DNA of 64,000 nt from Larus michahellis (Eukaryota > Chordata > Aves > Charadriiformes > Laridae). The notes beneath the pieces were generated by a model. The model was not told where the DNA came from and did no database searches. It saw nothing but the letters and a program-made list of their open reading frames with translations. Each line of letters begins with the position of its first letter. The stretch's first letter is position 1. This document shows positions 21,112-32,539 of the stretch, one piece after another. The DNA lies in contig NC_133901.1 of NCBI RefSeq assembly GCF_964199755.1, forward strand, positions 11,485,556-11,549,555. Reading direction: 5' to 3'. The position numbers and the translations under genes are program-made.

Positions 21112-22250
21112 TTGCCGGCGGGCGGAGGGGTGCTGCGCGTTTTGCTGTTGCGTCCGGCAGAGGGGCAGGTGCGGGTGTGGTTGCGGCAGGCGGGTGGTTG
21201 TGTGGGGCTGCGGGGCGCGTGGGAGGCTTGTGGAGGTTTTTTGGGCTGTTGTAGGCTTTTGCCGGCAGGCGGGGGGGTGTTGAGTGTTTTGGTGTTGCGA
21301 GTGGGGTGTTGCGGCAGGCGGGTGGGTGTGTGGGGCTGGAGGGCGCGGGGCGTGTGGGAGTGGTGTGTAAGTATTTTGGGGGGCTGTGTTGGGGCAGGTG
21401 CGGGTGTAGTTGCGGCAGGCGGGCGGGTGTGTGGGGCTGCGGGCCGTGTGGCAGGGGTGTGGAGGTTTTCTGGAGTGTTGCGCGTGGCATGTTGGGTGCT
21501 GTAGGCTTTTGGCGGCGGGCGGAGGGGTGTTGAGCGTTTTGTTGTTGCGGGTGGGGGGTTGTGTCGGGGGGGCAGGTGCGTGTGTGGTTGCGGCAGGCGG
21601 GTGGGTGTGTGGGGCTGCAGGGCACGTGGGAGGCTTGTGGAGGTTTTTTGGGTTGTTGGGTGCTGTAGGCTTTTGGCGGCAGGCGGGGGGGCGTTGAGTG
21701 TTTTGGTGTTGCGAGTGGGGTGTTGCGGCAGGCGGGTGGGTGTGCGGGGCTGCGGGGCGTGTAGCAGGGGTGTGGAGGTCTTTTGGGGTGTTGGGTGCTG
21801 TATGATTTTGGCGTCGGGCGGAGCGTCTGGCGAGCGTTGTGGTGTTGCGAGTGGGGTATTGTGGCAGGCGTCGGGGCAGGTGCGTGTGTTGTTGCGGGAG
21901 GAGGGAGGGTGTGTGGGGCTGTAGGGCGTGTGCGGTGCGTGAGTGTGGTGTAAGTACTTAGTGGTGTTGTGTGTGGGGTGTTGTGTTGTGTGAGGTGCGT
22001 GTGTTGTTGGGTGAGGCGTGTGTGGGTGTAGGGCAGGGTGCGTGTGGTGAGGGGTGTGTATTTTTTGCGGGGTGTTGCGTGTGGGGTGTTGTTTTGTGTG
22101 AGGTGTGTTGTGGGTAGGTGCGTGTGTTGTGCGTGTGTTTGTGTGTGTGTGTGTGGTGTGAGGCGTTGTTGTGGGCGTGGGGGTGTGTGTGAGTGCGGGA
22201 GGGCGGTGTGGGCGGTGGGTGTGGAGAGGGCTGTTGTGGGGCAGAGGGGT

Positions 22251-22370
22251 GCCTGCGGCCATACCACCCTGAGAACGCCCGATCTCGTCTGATCTCGGAA
22301 GCTAAGCAGGGTCGGGCCCGGTTAGTACTTGGATGGGAGAGCGCCTGGGAATAGCGGGTGCTGTAGGCTT
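22251..22370 (+). rRNA. RNA5S: 5S rRNA gene, copy 20
   Basis: Changes: A5G, C91G, C104G only, so it lacks both T96C and A88C. It could be the ancestor of the two left-end gene forms or a recombinant. Downstream spacer is 1145 bp, a-b-c'-c-d. Confidence 0.96.
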
Positions 22371-23515
22371 TTGCCGGCGGGCGGAGGGGTGCTGCGCGTT
22401 TTGCTGTTGCGTCCGGCAGGGGGGCAGGTGCGGGTGTGGTTGCGGCAGGCGGGTGGTTGTGTGGGGCTGCGGGGCGCGTGGGAGGGTTGTGGAGGTTTTT
22501 TGGGCTGTTGTAGGCTTTTGCCGGCAGGCGGGGGGGTGTTGAGTGTTTTGGTGTTGCGAGTGGGGTGTTGCGGCAGGCGGGTGGGTGTGTGGGGCTGGAG
22601 GGCGCGGGGCGTGTGGGAGTGGTGTGTAAGTATTTTGGGGGGCTGTGTTGGGGCAGGTGCGGGTGTAGTTGCGGCAGGCGGGCGGGTGTGTGGGGCTGCG
22701 GGCCGTGTGGCAGGGGTGTGGAGGTTTTCTGGAGTGTTGCGCGTGGCATGTTGGGTGCTGTAGGCTTTTGGCGGCGGGCGGAGGGGTGTTGAGCGTTTTG
22801 GTGTTGCGGGTGGGGGGTTGTGTCGGGGGGGCAGGTGCGTGTGTGGTTGCGGCAGGCGGGTGGGTGTGTGGGGCTGCAGGGCACGTGGGAGGCTTGTGGA
22901 GGTTTTTTGGGTTGTTGGGTGCTGTAGGCTTTTGCCGGCAGGCGGGGGGGCGTTGAGTGTTTTGGTGTTGCGAGTGGGGTGTTGCGGCAGGCGGGTGGGT
23001 GTGCGGGGCTGCGGGGCGTGTAGCAGGGGTGTGGAGGTCTTTTGGGGTGTTGGGTGCTGTATGATTTTGGCGTCGGGCGGAGCGTCTGGCGAGCGTTGTG
23101 GTGTTGCGAGTGGGGTATTGTGGCAGGCGTCGGGGCAGGTGCGTGTGTTGTTGCGGGAGGAGGGAGGGTGTGTGGGGCTGTAGGGTGTGTGCGGTGCGTG
23201 AGTGTGGTGTAAGTACTTAGTGGTGTTGTGTGTGGGGTGTTGTGTTGTGTGAGGTGCGTGTGTTGTTGGGTGAGGCGTGTGTGTGTGTGTGTGTAGGGCA
23301 GGGTGCGTGTGATGAGGGGTGTGTATTTTTTGCGGGGTGTTGCGTGTGGGGTGTTGTTTTGTGTGAGGTGTGTTGTGGGTAGGTGCGTGTGTTGTGCGTG
23401 TGTTTGTGTGTGTGTGTGTGGTGTGAGGCGTTGTTGTGGGCGTGGGGGTGTGTGTGAGTGCGGGAGGGCGGTGTGGGCGGTGGGTGTGGAGAGGGCTGTT
23501 GTGGGGCAGAGGGGT

Positions 23516-23635
23516 GCCTGCGGCCATACCACCCTGAGAACGCCCGATCTCGTCTGATCTCGGAAGCTAAGCAGGGTCGGGCCCGGTTAGTACTTGGGTG
23601 GGCGAGCGCCTGGGAATAGCGGGTGCTGTAGGCTT
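23516..23635 (+). rRNA. RNA5S: 5S rRNA gene, copy 21
   Basis: Same sequence as copy 7, the last A83G gene. Downstream spacer is 975 bp, a-b-c-d. It closes the block in which every gene has C91G and C104G. Confidence 0.96.
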
Positions 23636-24610
23636 TTGCCGGCGGGCGGAGGGGTGCTGCGCGTTTTGCTGTTGCGTCCGGCAGGGGGGCAGGTGCGGGT
23701 GTGGTTGCGGCAGGCGGGTGGGCGTGTGGGGCTGCGGGGCGCGTGGGAGGGTTGTGGAGGTTTTTTGGGCTGTTGTAGGCTTTTGCCGGCAGGCGGGGGG
23801 GTGTTGAGTGTTTTGGTGTTGCGAGTGGGGTGTTGCGGCAGGCGGGTGGGTGTGTGGGGCTGGAGGGCGCGGGGCGTGTGGGAGTGGTGTGTAAGTATTT
23901 TGGGGGGCTGTGTTGGGGCAGGTGCGGGTGTAGTTGCGGCAGGCGGGCGGGTGTGTGGGGCTGCGGGCCGTGTGGCAGGGGTGTGGAGGTTTTCTGGAGT
24001 GTTGCGCGTGGCATGTTGGGTGCTGTAGGCTTTTGCCGGCAGGCGGGGGGGCGTTGAGTGTTTTGGTGTTGCGAGTGGGGTGTTGCGGCAGGCGGGTGGG
24101 TGTGCGGGGCTGCGGGGCGTGTAGCAGGGGTGTGGAGGTCTTTTGGGGTGTTGGGTGCTGTATGATTTTGGCGTCGGGCGGAGCGTCTGGCGAGCGTTGT
24201 GGTGTTGCGAGTGGGGTATTGTGGCAGGCGTCGGGGCAGGTGCGTGTGTTGTTGCGGGAGGAGGGAGGGTGTGTGGGGCTGTAGGGCGTGTGCGGTGCGT
24301 GAGTGTGGTGTAAGTACTTAGTGGTGTTGTGTGTGGGGTGTTGTGTTGTGTGAGGTGCGTGTGTTGTTGGGTGAGGCGTGTGTGTGTGTAGGGCAGGGTG
24401 CGTGTGGTGAGGGGTGTGTATTTTTTGCGGGGTGTTGCGTGTGGGGTGTTGTTTTGTGTGAGGTGTGTTGTGGGTAGGTGCGTGTGTTGTGCGTGTGTTT
24501 GTGTGTGTGTGTGTGGTGTGAGGCGTTGTTGTGGGCGTGGGGGTGTGTGTGAGTGCGGGAGGGCGGTGTGGGCGGTGGGTGTGGAGAGGGCTGTTGTGGG
24601 GCAGAGGGGT

Positions 24611-24730
24611 GCCTGCGGCCATACCACCCTGAGAACGCCCGATCTCGTCTGATCTCGGAAGCTAAGCAGGGTCGGGCCCTGTTAGTACTTGGATGGGAGA
24701 CCGCCTGGGAATACCGGGTGCTGTAGGCTT
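24611..24730 (+). rRNA. RNA5S: 5S rRNA gene, copy 22, short T run
   Basis: Changes: A5G and G70T only. Box C and helix V (C91, C104) are intact, the first such copy from the left. However, 7 bp are missing just after the gene, so the terminator is TTT followed by G (24729-24731). The next T4 is at 24752-24755, so a transcript about 25 nt longer is predicted. Downstream spacer is 1218 bp, the longest in the window, owing to an extra block in subrepeat b. Confidence 0.95.
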
Positions 24731-24751
24731 TGGGCGGAGGGGTGCTGCGCG

Positions 24752-24755
24752 TTTT
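24752..24755 (+). terminator. Probable fallback terminator for copy 22
   Basis: First run of four T residues downstream of copy 22, inside GCGTTTTGCTG of subrepeat a. Pol III in vertebrates usually needs at least four T residues, so termination here is inferred. Confidence 0.5.
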
Positions 24756-24913
24756 GCTGTTGCGTCCGGCAGGGGGGCGGGTGTGGTTGCGGCAGGCGTG
24801 TGGGGCTGCGGGGCGCGTGGGAGGGTTGTGGAGGTTTTTTGGGCTGTTGTAGGCTTTTGCCGGCAGGCGGGGGGGTGTTGAGTGTTTTGGTGTTGCGAGT
24901 GGGGTGTTGCGGC

Positions 24914-25115
24914 AGGCGGGTGGGTGTGTGGGGCTGGAGGGCGCAGGGCGTGTGGGAGTGGTGTGTAAGTATTTTGGGGGGCTGTGTTGGGGCAGGTGCG
25001 GGTGTAGTTGCGGCAGGCGGGTGGGTGTGTGGGGCTGGAGGGCGCGGGGCGTGTGGGAGTGGTGTGTAAGTATTTTGGGGGGCTGTGTTGGGGCAGGTGC
25101 GGGTGTAGTTGCGGC
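24914..25115 (+). repeat. 101-bp tandem duplication inside subrepeat b
   Basis: The block holding TGTGGGGCTGGAGGGCGC and GTGTAAGTATTTT occurs twice, 101 bp apart, where other units have one. The two copies differ at GCGCAGGGCG versus GCGCGGGGCG. It lengthens unit 22 to 1338 bp and shows that subrepeat b grows and shrinks in 101-bp steps. Confidence 0.85.
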
Positions 25116-25948
25116 AGGCGGGCGGGTGTGTGGGGCTGCGGGCCGTGTGGCAGGGGTGTGGAGGTTTTCTGGAGTGTTGCGCGTGGCATGTTGGGTGCTG
25201 TAGGCTTTTGGCGGCGGGCGGAGGGGTGTTGAGCGTTTTGGTGTTGCGGGTGGGGGGTTGTGTCGGGGGGGCAGGTGCGTGTGTGGTTGCGGCAGGCGGG
25301 TGGGTGTGTGGGGCTGCAGGGCACGTGGGAGGCTTGTGGAGGTTGTTTGGGTTGTTGGGTGCTGTAGGCTTTTGCCGGCAGGCGGGGGGGCGTTGAGTGT
25401 TTTGGTGTTGCGAGTGGGGTGTTGCGGCAGGCGGGTGGGTGTGCGGGGCTGCGGGGCGTGTAGCAGGGGTGTGGAGGTCTTTTGGGGTGTTGGGTGCTGT
25501 ATGATTTTGGCGTCGGGCGGAGCGTCTGGTGAGCGTTGTGGTGTTGCGAGTGGGGTATTGTGGCAGGCGTCGGGGCAGGTGCGTGTGTTGTTGCGGGAGG
25601 AGGGAGGGTGTGTGGGGCTGTAGGGCGTGTGCGGTGCGTGAGTGTGGTGTAAGTACTTAGTGGTGTTGTGTGGGGGGTGTTGTGTGAGGTGCGTGTATTG
25701 TTGGGTGAGGCGTGTGTGTGTGTGTGTAGGGCAGGGTGCGTGTGGTGAGGGGTGTGTATTTTTTGCGGGGTGTTGCGTGTGGGGTGTTGTTTTGTGTGAG
25801 GTGTGTTGTGGGTAGGTGCGTGTGTTGTGCGTGTGTTTGTGTGTGTGTGTGTGGTGTGAGGCGTTGTTGTGGGCGTGGGGGTGTGTGTGAGTGCGGGAGG
25901 GCGGTGTGGGCGGTGGGTGTGGAGAGGGCTGTTGTGGGGCAGAGGGGT

Positions 25949-26068
25949 GCCTACGGCCATACCACCCTGAGAACGCCCGATCTCGTCTGATCTCGGAAGC
26001 TAAGCAGGGTCGGGCCCGGTTAGTACTTGGATGGGAGACCGCCTGGGAATAGCGGGTGCTGTAGGCTT
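25949..26068 (+). rRNA. RNA5S: 5S rRNA gene, copy 23
   Basis: Only C104G. A5 and box C are intact from here to copy 29. Downstream spacer is 981 bp, a-b-c-d, with a b/c junction reading TTTTGGCGGCAGG. Confidence 0.97.
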
Positions 26069-27049
26069 TTGCCGGCGGGCGGAGGGGTGCTGCGCGTTTT
26101 GCTGTTGCGTCCGGCAGGGGGGCAGGTGCGGGTGTGGTTGCGGCAGGCGGGTGGGCGTGTGGGGCTGCGGGGCGCGTGGGAGGCTTGTGGAGGTTTTTTG
26201 GGCTGTTGTAGGCTTTTGCCGGCAGGCGGGGGGGTGTTGAGTGTTTTGGTGTTGCGAGTGGGGTGTTGCGGCAGGCGGGTGGGTGTGTGGGGCTGGAGGG
26301 CGCGGGGCGTGTGGGAGTGGTGTGTAAGTATTTTGGGGGGCTGTGTTGGGGCAGGTGCGGGTGTAGTTGCGGCAGGCGGGCGGGTGTGTGGGGCTGCGGG
26401 CCGTGTGGCAGGGGTGAGGAGGTTTTCTGGAGTGTTGCGCGTGGCATGTTGGGTGCTGTAGGCTTTTGGCGGCAGGCGGGGGGGCGTTGAGTGTTTTGGT
26501 GTTGCGAGTGGGGTGTTGCAGCAGGCGGGTGGGTGTGCGGGGCTGCGGGGCGTGTAGCAGGGGTGTGGAGGTCTTTTGGGGTGTTGGGTGCTGTATGATT
26601 TTGGCGTCGGGCGGAGCGTCTGGCGAGCGTTGTGGTGTTGCGAGTGGGGTATTGTGGCAGGCGTCGGGGCAGGTGCGTGTGTTGTTGCGGGAGGAGGGAG
26701 GGTGTGTGGGGCTGTAGGGCGTGTGCGGTGCGTGAGTGTGGTGTAAGTACTTAGTGGTGTTGTGTGGGGGGTGTTGTGTTGTGTGAGGTGCGTGTGTTGT
26801 TGGGTGAGGCGTGTGTGTGTGTGTGTGTAGGACAGGGTGCGTGTGGTGAGGGGTGTGTATTTTTTGCGGGGTGTTGCGTGTGGGGTGTTGTTTTGTGTGA
26901 GGTGTGTTGTGGGTAGGTGCGTGTGTTGTGCGTGTGTTTGTGTGTGTGTGTGTGGTGTGAGGCGTTGTTGTGGGCGTGGGGGTGTGTGTGAGTGCGGGAG
27001 GGCGGTGTGGGCGGTGGGTGTGGAGAGGGCTGTTGTGGGGCAGAGGGGT

Positions 27050-27169
27050 GCCTACGGCCATACCACCCTGAGAACGCCTGATCTCGTCTGATCTCAGAAG
27101 CGAAGCAGGGTCGGGCCCGGTTAGTACTTGGATGGGAGACCGCCTGGGAATAGCGGGTGCTGTAGGCTT
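27050..27169 (+). rRNA. RNA5S: 5S rRNA gene, copy 24, diverged box A
   Basis: Changes: C30T, G47A, T53G, C104G. T53G lies in box A. Box C is intact. Downstream spacer is 1145 bp, a-b-c'-c-d. Confidence 0.95.
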
Positions 27170-28314
27170 TTGCCGGCGGGCGGAGGGGTGCTGCGCGTTT
27201 TGCTGTTGCGTCCGGCAGGGGGGCAGGTGCGGGTGTGGCTGCGGCAGGCGGGTGGGCGTGTGGGTCTGCGGGGCGCGTGGGAGGCTTGTGGAGGTTTCTT
27301 GGGCTGTTGTAGGCTTTTGCCGGCAGGCGGGGGGGTGTTGAGTGTTTTGGTGTTGCGAGTGGGGTGTTGCGGCAGGCGGGTGGGTGTGTGGGGCTGGAGG
27401 GCGCGGGGCGTGTGGGAGTGGTGTGTAAGTATTTTGGGGGGCTGTGTTGGGGCAGGTGCGGGTGTAGTTGCGGCAGGCGGGCGGGTGTGTGGGGCTGCGG
27501 GGCGTGTGGCAGGGGTGTGGAGGTTTTCTGGAGTGTTGCGCGTGGCATGTTGGGTGCTGTAGGCTTTTGGCGGCGGGCGGAGGGGTGTTGAGCATTTTGG
27601 TGTTGCGGGTGGGGGGTTGTGTCGGGGGGGCAGGTGCGTGTGTGGTTGCGGCAGGCGGGTGGGTGTGTGGGGCTGCAGGGTACGTGGGAGGCTTGTGGAG
27701 GTTTTTTGGGTTGTTGGGTGCTGTAGGCTTTTGGCGGCAGGCGGGGGGGCGTTGAGTGTTTTGGTGTTGCGAGTGGGGTGTTGCGGCAGGCGGGTGGGTG
27801 TGCGGGGCTGCGGGGCGTGTAGCAGGGGTGTGGAGGTCTTTTGGGGTGTTGGGTGCTGTATGATTTTGGCGTCGGGCGGAGCGTCTGGCGAGCGTTGTGG
27901 TGTTGCGAGTGGGGTATTGTGGCAGGCGTCGGGGCAGGTGCGTGTGTTGTTGCGGGAGGAGGGAGGGTGTGTGGGGCTGTAGGGCGTGTGCGGTGCGTGA
28001 GTGTGGTGTAAGTACTTAGTGGTGTTGTGTGTGGGGTGTTGTGTTGTGTGAGGTGCGTGTGTTGTTGGGTGAGGCGTGTGTGTGTGTGTGTGTAGGGCAG
28101 GGTGCGTGTGGTGAGGGGTGTGTATTTTTTGCGGGGTGTTGCGTGTGGGGTGTTGTTTTGTGTGAGGTGTGTTGTGGGTAGGTGCGTGTGTTGTGTGTGT
28201 GTTTGTGTGTGTGTGTGTGGTGTGAGGCGTTGTTGTGGGCATGGGGGTGTGTGTGAGTGCGGGAGGGCGGTGTGGGCGGTGGGTGTGGAGAGGGCTGTTG
28301 TGGGGCAGAGGGGT

Positions 28315-28434
28315 GCCTACGGCCATACCACCCTGAGAACGCCCGATCTCGTCTGATCTCGGAAGCTAAGCAGGGTCGGGCCCGGTTAGTACTTGGATGG
28401 GAGACCGCCTGGGAATAGCGGGTGCTGTAGGCTT
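28315..28434 (+). rRNA. RNA5S: 5S rRNA gene, copy 25
   Basis: Only C104G. Downstream spacer is 731 bp, a-c-d: subrepeats b and c' are both missing. Confidence 0.97.
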
Positions 28435-29165
28435 TTGCCGGCGGGCGGAGGGGTGCTGCGCGTTTTGCTGTTGCGTCCGGCAGGGGGGCAGGTGCGGGTG
28501 TGGTTGCGGCAGGCGGGTGGGCGTGTGGGTCTGCGGGGCGCGTGGGAGGGTTGTGGAGGTTTTTTGGGCTGTTGTAGTCTTTTGCCGGCAGGCGGGGGGG
28601 TGTTGAGTGTTTTGGTGTTGCGAGTGGGGTGTTGCGGCAGGCGGGTGGGTGTGCGGGGCTGCGGGGCGTGTAGCAGGGGTGTGGAGGTCTTTTGGGGTGT
28701 TGGGTGCTGTATGATTTTGGCGTCGGGCGGAGCGTCTGGCGAGCGTTGTGGTGTTGCGAGTGGGGTATTGTGGCAGGCGTCGGGGCAGGTGCGTGTGTTG
28801 TTGCGGGAGGAGGGAGGGTGTGTGGGGCTGTAGGGCGTGTGCGGTGCGTGAGTGTGGTGTAAGTACTTAGTGGTGTTGTGTGTGGGGTGTTGTGTTGTGT
28901 GAGGTGCGTGTGTTGTTGGGTGAGGCGTGTGTGTGTGTGTGTGTAGGACAGGGTGCGTGTGGTGAGGGGTGTGTATTTTTTGCGGGGTGTTGCGTGTGGG
29001 GTGTTGTTTTGTGTGAGGTGTGTTGTGGGTAGGTGCGTGCGTTGTGCGTGTGTTTGTGTGTGTGTGTGTGGTGTGAGGCGTTGTTGTGGGCGTGGGGGTG
29101 TGTGTGAGTGCGGGAGGGCGGTGTGGGCGGTAGGTGTGGAGAGGGCTGTTGTGGGGCAGAGGGGT

Positions 29166-29285
29166 GCCTACGGCCATACCACCCTGAGAACGCCCGATCT
29201 CATCTGATCTCGGAAGCTAGGCAGGGTCGGGCCCGGTTAGTACTTGGATGGGAGACCGCCCAGGAATAGCGGGTGCTGTAGACTT
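29166..29285 (+). rRNA. RNA5S: 5S rRNA gene, copy 26, diverged
   Basis: Changes: G37A, A55G (box A), T96C and G97A (box C), C104G, G117A. G117A gives a C2-A117 mismatch in helix I. With six changes this is, with copy 28, the most diverged gene and probably a pseudogene. GGTAGGTGTGG replaces GGTGGGTGTGG just upstream. Downstream spacer is 1145 bp, a-b-c'-c-d. Confidence 0.93.
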
Positions 29286-30430
29286 TTGCCGGCGGGCGGA
29301 GGGGTGCTGCGCGTTTTGCTGTTGCGTCCGGCAGGGGGGCAGGTGTGGGTGTGGCTGCGGCAGGCGGGTGGGCGTGTGGGTCTGCGGGGCGCGTGGGAGG
29401 CTTGTGGAGGTTTTTTGGGCTGTTGTAGTCTTTTGCCGGCAGGCGGGGGGGTGTTGAGTGTTTTGGTGTTGCGAGTGGGGTGTTGCGGCAGGCGGGTGGG
29501 TGTGTGGGGCTGGAGGGCGCGGGGCGTGTGGGAGTGGTGTGTAAGTATTTTGGGGGGCGGTGTTGGGGCAGGTGCGGGTGTAGTTGCGGCAGGCGGGCGG
29601 GTGTGTGGGGCTGCGGGCCGTGTGGCAGGGGTGTGGAGGTTTTCTGGAGTGTTGCGCGTGGCATGTTGGGTGCTGTAGGCTTTTGGCGGCGGGCGGAGGG
29701 GTGTTGAGCATTTTGGTGTTGCGGGTGGGGGGTTGTGTCGGGGGGGCAGGTGCGTGTGTGGTTGCGGCAGGCGGGTGGGTGTGTGGGGCTGCAGGGCACG
29801 TGGGAGGCTTGTGGAGGTTTTTTGGGTTGTTGGGTGCTGTAGGCTTTTGGCGGCAGGCGGGGGGGCGTTGAGTGTTTTGGTGTTGCGAGTGGGGTGTTGC
29901 GGCAGGCGGGTGGGTGTGCGGGGCTGCGGGGCGTGTAGCAGGGGTGTGGAGGTCTTTTGGGGTGTTGGGTGCTGTATGATTTTGGCGTCGGGCGGAGCGT
30001 CTGGCGAGCGTTGTGGTGTTGCGAGTGGGGTATTGTGGCAGGCGTCGGGGCAGGTGCGTGTGTTGTTGCGGGAGGAGGGAGGGTGTGTGGGGCTGTAGGG
30101 CGTGTGCGGTGCGTGAGTGTGGTGTAAGTACTTAGTGGTGTTGTGTGTGGGGTGTTGTGTTGTGTGAGGTGCGTGTGTTGTTGGGTGAGGCGTGTGTGTG
30201 TGTGTGTGTAGGGCAGGGTGCGTGTGGTGAGGGGTGTGTATTTTTTGCGGGGTGTTGCGTGTGGGGTGTTGTTTTGTGTGAGGTGTGTTGTGGGTAGGTG
30301 CGTGTGTTGTGTGTGTGTTTGTGTGTGTGTGTGTGGTGTGAGGCGTTGTTGTGGGCATGGGGGTGTGTGTGAGTGCGGGAGGGCGGTGTGGGCGGTGGGT
30401 GTGGAGAGGGCTGTTGTGGGGCAGAGGGGT

Positions 30431-30550
30431 GCCTACGGCCATACCACCCTGAGAACGCCCGATCTCGTCTGATCTCGGAAGCTAAGCAGGGTCGGGCCCG
30501 GTTAGTACTTGGATGGGAGACCGCCTGGGAATAGCGGGTGCTGTAGGCTT
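30431..30550 (+). rRNA. RNA5S: 5S rRNA gene, copy 27
   Basis: Only C104G. Downstream spacer is 731 bp, a-c-d, a near duplicate of unit 25. Confidence 0.97.
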
Positions 30551-31281
30551 TTGCCGGCGGGCGGAGGGGTGCTGCGCGTTTTGCTGTTGCGTCCGGCAGG
30601 GGGGCAGGTGCGGGTGTGGTTGCGGCAGGCGGGTGGGCGTGTGGGTCTGCGGGGCGCGTGGGAGGGTTGTGGAGGTTTTTTGGGCTGTTGTAGTCTTTTG
30701 CCGGCAGGCGGGGGGGTGTTGAGTGTTTTGGTGTTGCGAGTGGGGTGTTGCGGCAGGCGGGTGGGTGTGCGGGGCTGCGGGGCGTGTAGCAGGGGTGTGG
30801 AGGTCTTTTGGGGTGTTGGGTGCTGTATGATTTTGGCGTCGGGCGGAGCGTCTGGCGAGCGTTGTGGTGTTGCGAGTGGGGTATTGTGGCAGGCGTCGGG
30901 GCAGGTGCGTGTGTTGTTGCGGGAGGAGGGAGGGTGTGTGGGGCTGTAGGGCGTGTGCGGTGCGTGAGTGTGGTGTAAGTACTTAGTGGTGTTGTGTGTG
31001 GGGTGTTGTGTTGTGTGAGGTGCGTGTGTTGTTGTGTGAGGCGTGTGTGTGTGTGTGTGTAGGACAGGGTGCGTGTGGTGAGGGGTGTGTATTTTTTGCG
31101 GGGTGTTGCGTGTGGGGTGTTGTTTTGTGTGAGGTGTGTTGTGGGTAGGTGCGTGCGTTGTGCGTGTGTTTGTGTGTGTGTGTGTGGTGTGAGGCGTTGT
31201 TGTGGGCGTGGGGGTGTGTGTGAGTGCGGGAGGGCGGTGTGGGCGGTAGGTGTGGAGAGGGCTGTTGTGGGGCAGAGGGGT

Positions 31282-31401
31282 GCCTACGGCCATACCACCC
31301 TGAGAACGCCCGATCTCATCTGATCTCGGAAGCTAGGCAGGGTCGGGCCCGGTTAGTACTTGGATGGGAGACCGCCCAGGAATAGCGGGTGCTGTAGACT
31401 T
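31282..31401 (+). rRNA. RNA5S: 5S rRNA gene, copy 28, diverged
   Basis: Carries exactly the six changes of copy 26, so it is its duplicate and likewise a probable pseudogene. Downstream spacer is 1138 bp, a-b-(c'/a hybrid)-c-d. Confidence 0.93.
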
Positions 31402-32539
31402 TTGCCGGCGGGCGGAGGGGTGCTGCGCGTTTTGCTGTTGCGTCCGGCAGGGGGGCAGGTGTGGGTGTGGCTGCGGCAGGCGGGTGGGCGTGTGGGTCTG
31501 CGGGGCGCGTGGGAGGCTTGTGGAGGTTTTTTGGGCTGTTGTAGTCTTTTGCCGGCAGGCGGGGGGGTGTTGAGTGTTTTGGTGTTGCGAGTGGGGTGTT
31601 GCGGCAGGCGGGTGGGTGTGTGGGGCTGGAGGGCGCGGGGCGTGTGGGAGTGGTGTGTAAGTATTTTGGGGGGCGGTGTTGGGGCAGGTGCGGGTGTAGT
31701 TGCGGCAGGCGGGCGGGTGTGTGGGGCTGCGGGCCGTGTGGCAGGGGTGTGGAGGTTTTCTGGAGTGTTGCGCGTGGCATGTTGGGTGCTGTAGGCTTTT
31801 GGCGGCGGGCGGAGGGGTGTTGAGCATTTTGGTGTTGCGGGTGGGGGGTTGTGTCGGGGGGGCAGGTGCGTGTGTGGTTGCGGCAGGCGGGTGGGCGTGT
31901 GGGTCTGCGGGGCGCGTGGGAGGCTTGTGGAGGTTTTTTGGGCTGTTGTAGGCTTTTGCCGGCAGGCGGGGGGGTGTTGAGTGTTTTGGTGTTGCGAGTG
32001 GGGTGTTGCGGCAGGCGGGTGGGTGTGCGGGGCTGCGGGGCGTGTAGCAGGGGTGTGGAGGTCTTTTGGGGTGTTGGGTGCTGTATGATTTTGGCGTCGG
32101 GCGGAGCGTCTGGCGAGCGTTGTGGTGTTGCGAGTGGGGTATTGTGGCAGGCGTCGGGGCAGGTGCGTGTGTTGTTGCGGGAGGAGGGAGGGTGTGTGGG
32201 GCTGTAGGGCGTGTGCGGTGCGTGAGTGTGGTGTAAGTACTTAGTGGTGTTGTGTGTGGGGTGTTGTGTTGTGTGAGGTGCGTGTGTTGTTGGGTGAGGC
32301 GTGTGTGTGTGTGTGTGTAGGGCAGGGTGCGTGTGGTGAGGGGTGTGTATTTTTTGCGGGGTGTTGCGTGTGGGGTGTTGTTTTGTGTGAGGTGTGTTGT
32401 GGGTAGGTGCGTGTGTTGTGTGTGTGTTTGTGTGTGTGTGTGTGGTGTGAGGCGTTGTTGTGGGCGTGGGGGTGTGTGTGAGTGCGGGAGGGCGGTGTGG
32501 GCGGTGGGTGTGGAGAGGGCTGTTGTGGGGCAGAGGGGT

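Larger units (their letters stand above)
28315..32539 (+). repeat. Higher-order repeat: two ~2.1-kb dimers
   Basis: Copies 25+26 and 27+28 form two pairs of an 851-bp unit followed by a roughly 1260-bp unit. The second gene of each pair shares six changes (G37A, A55G, T96C, G97A, C104G, G117A), which shows they are duplicates. The second pair differs late in its spacer, where c' is fused to an a-type sequence (near 31890). Confidence 0.88.
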
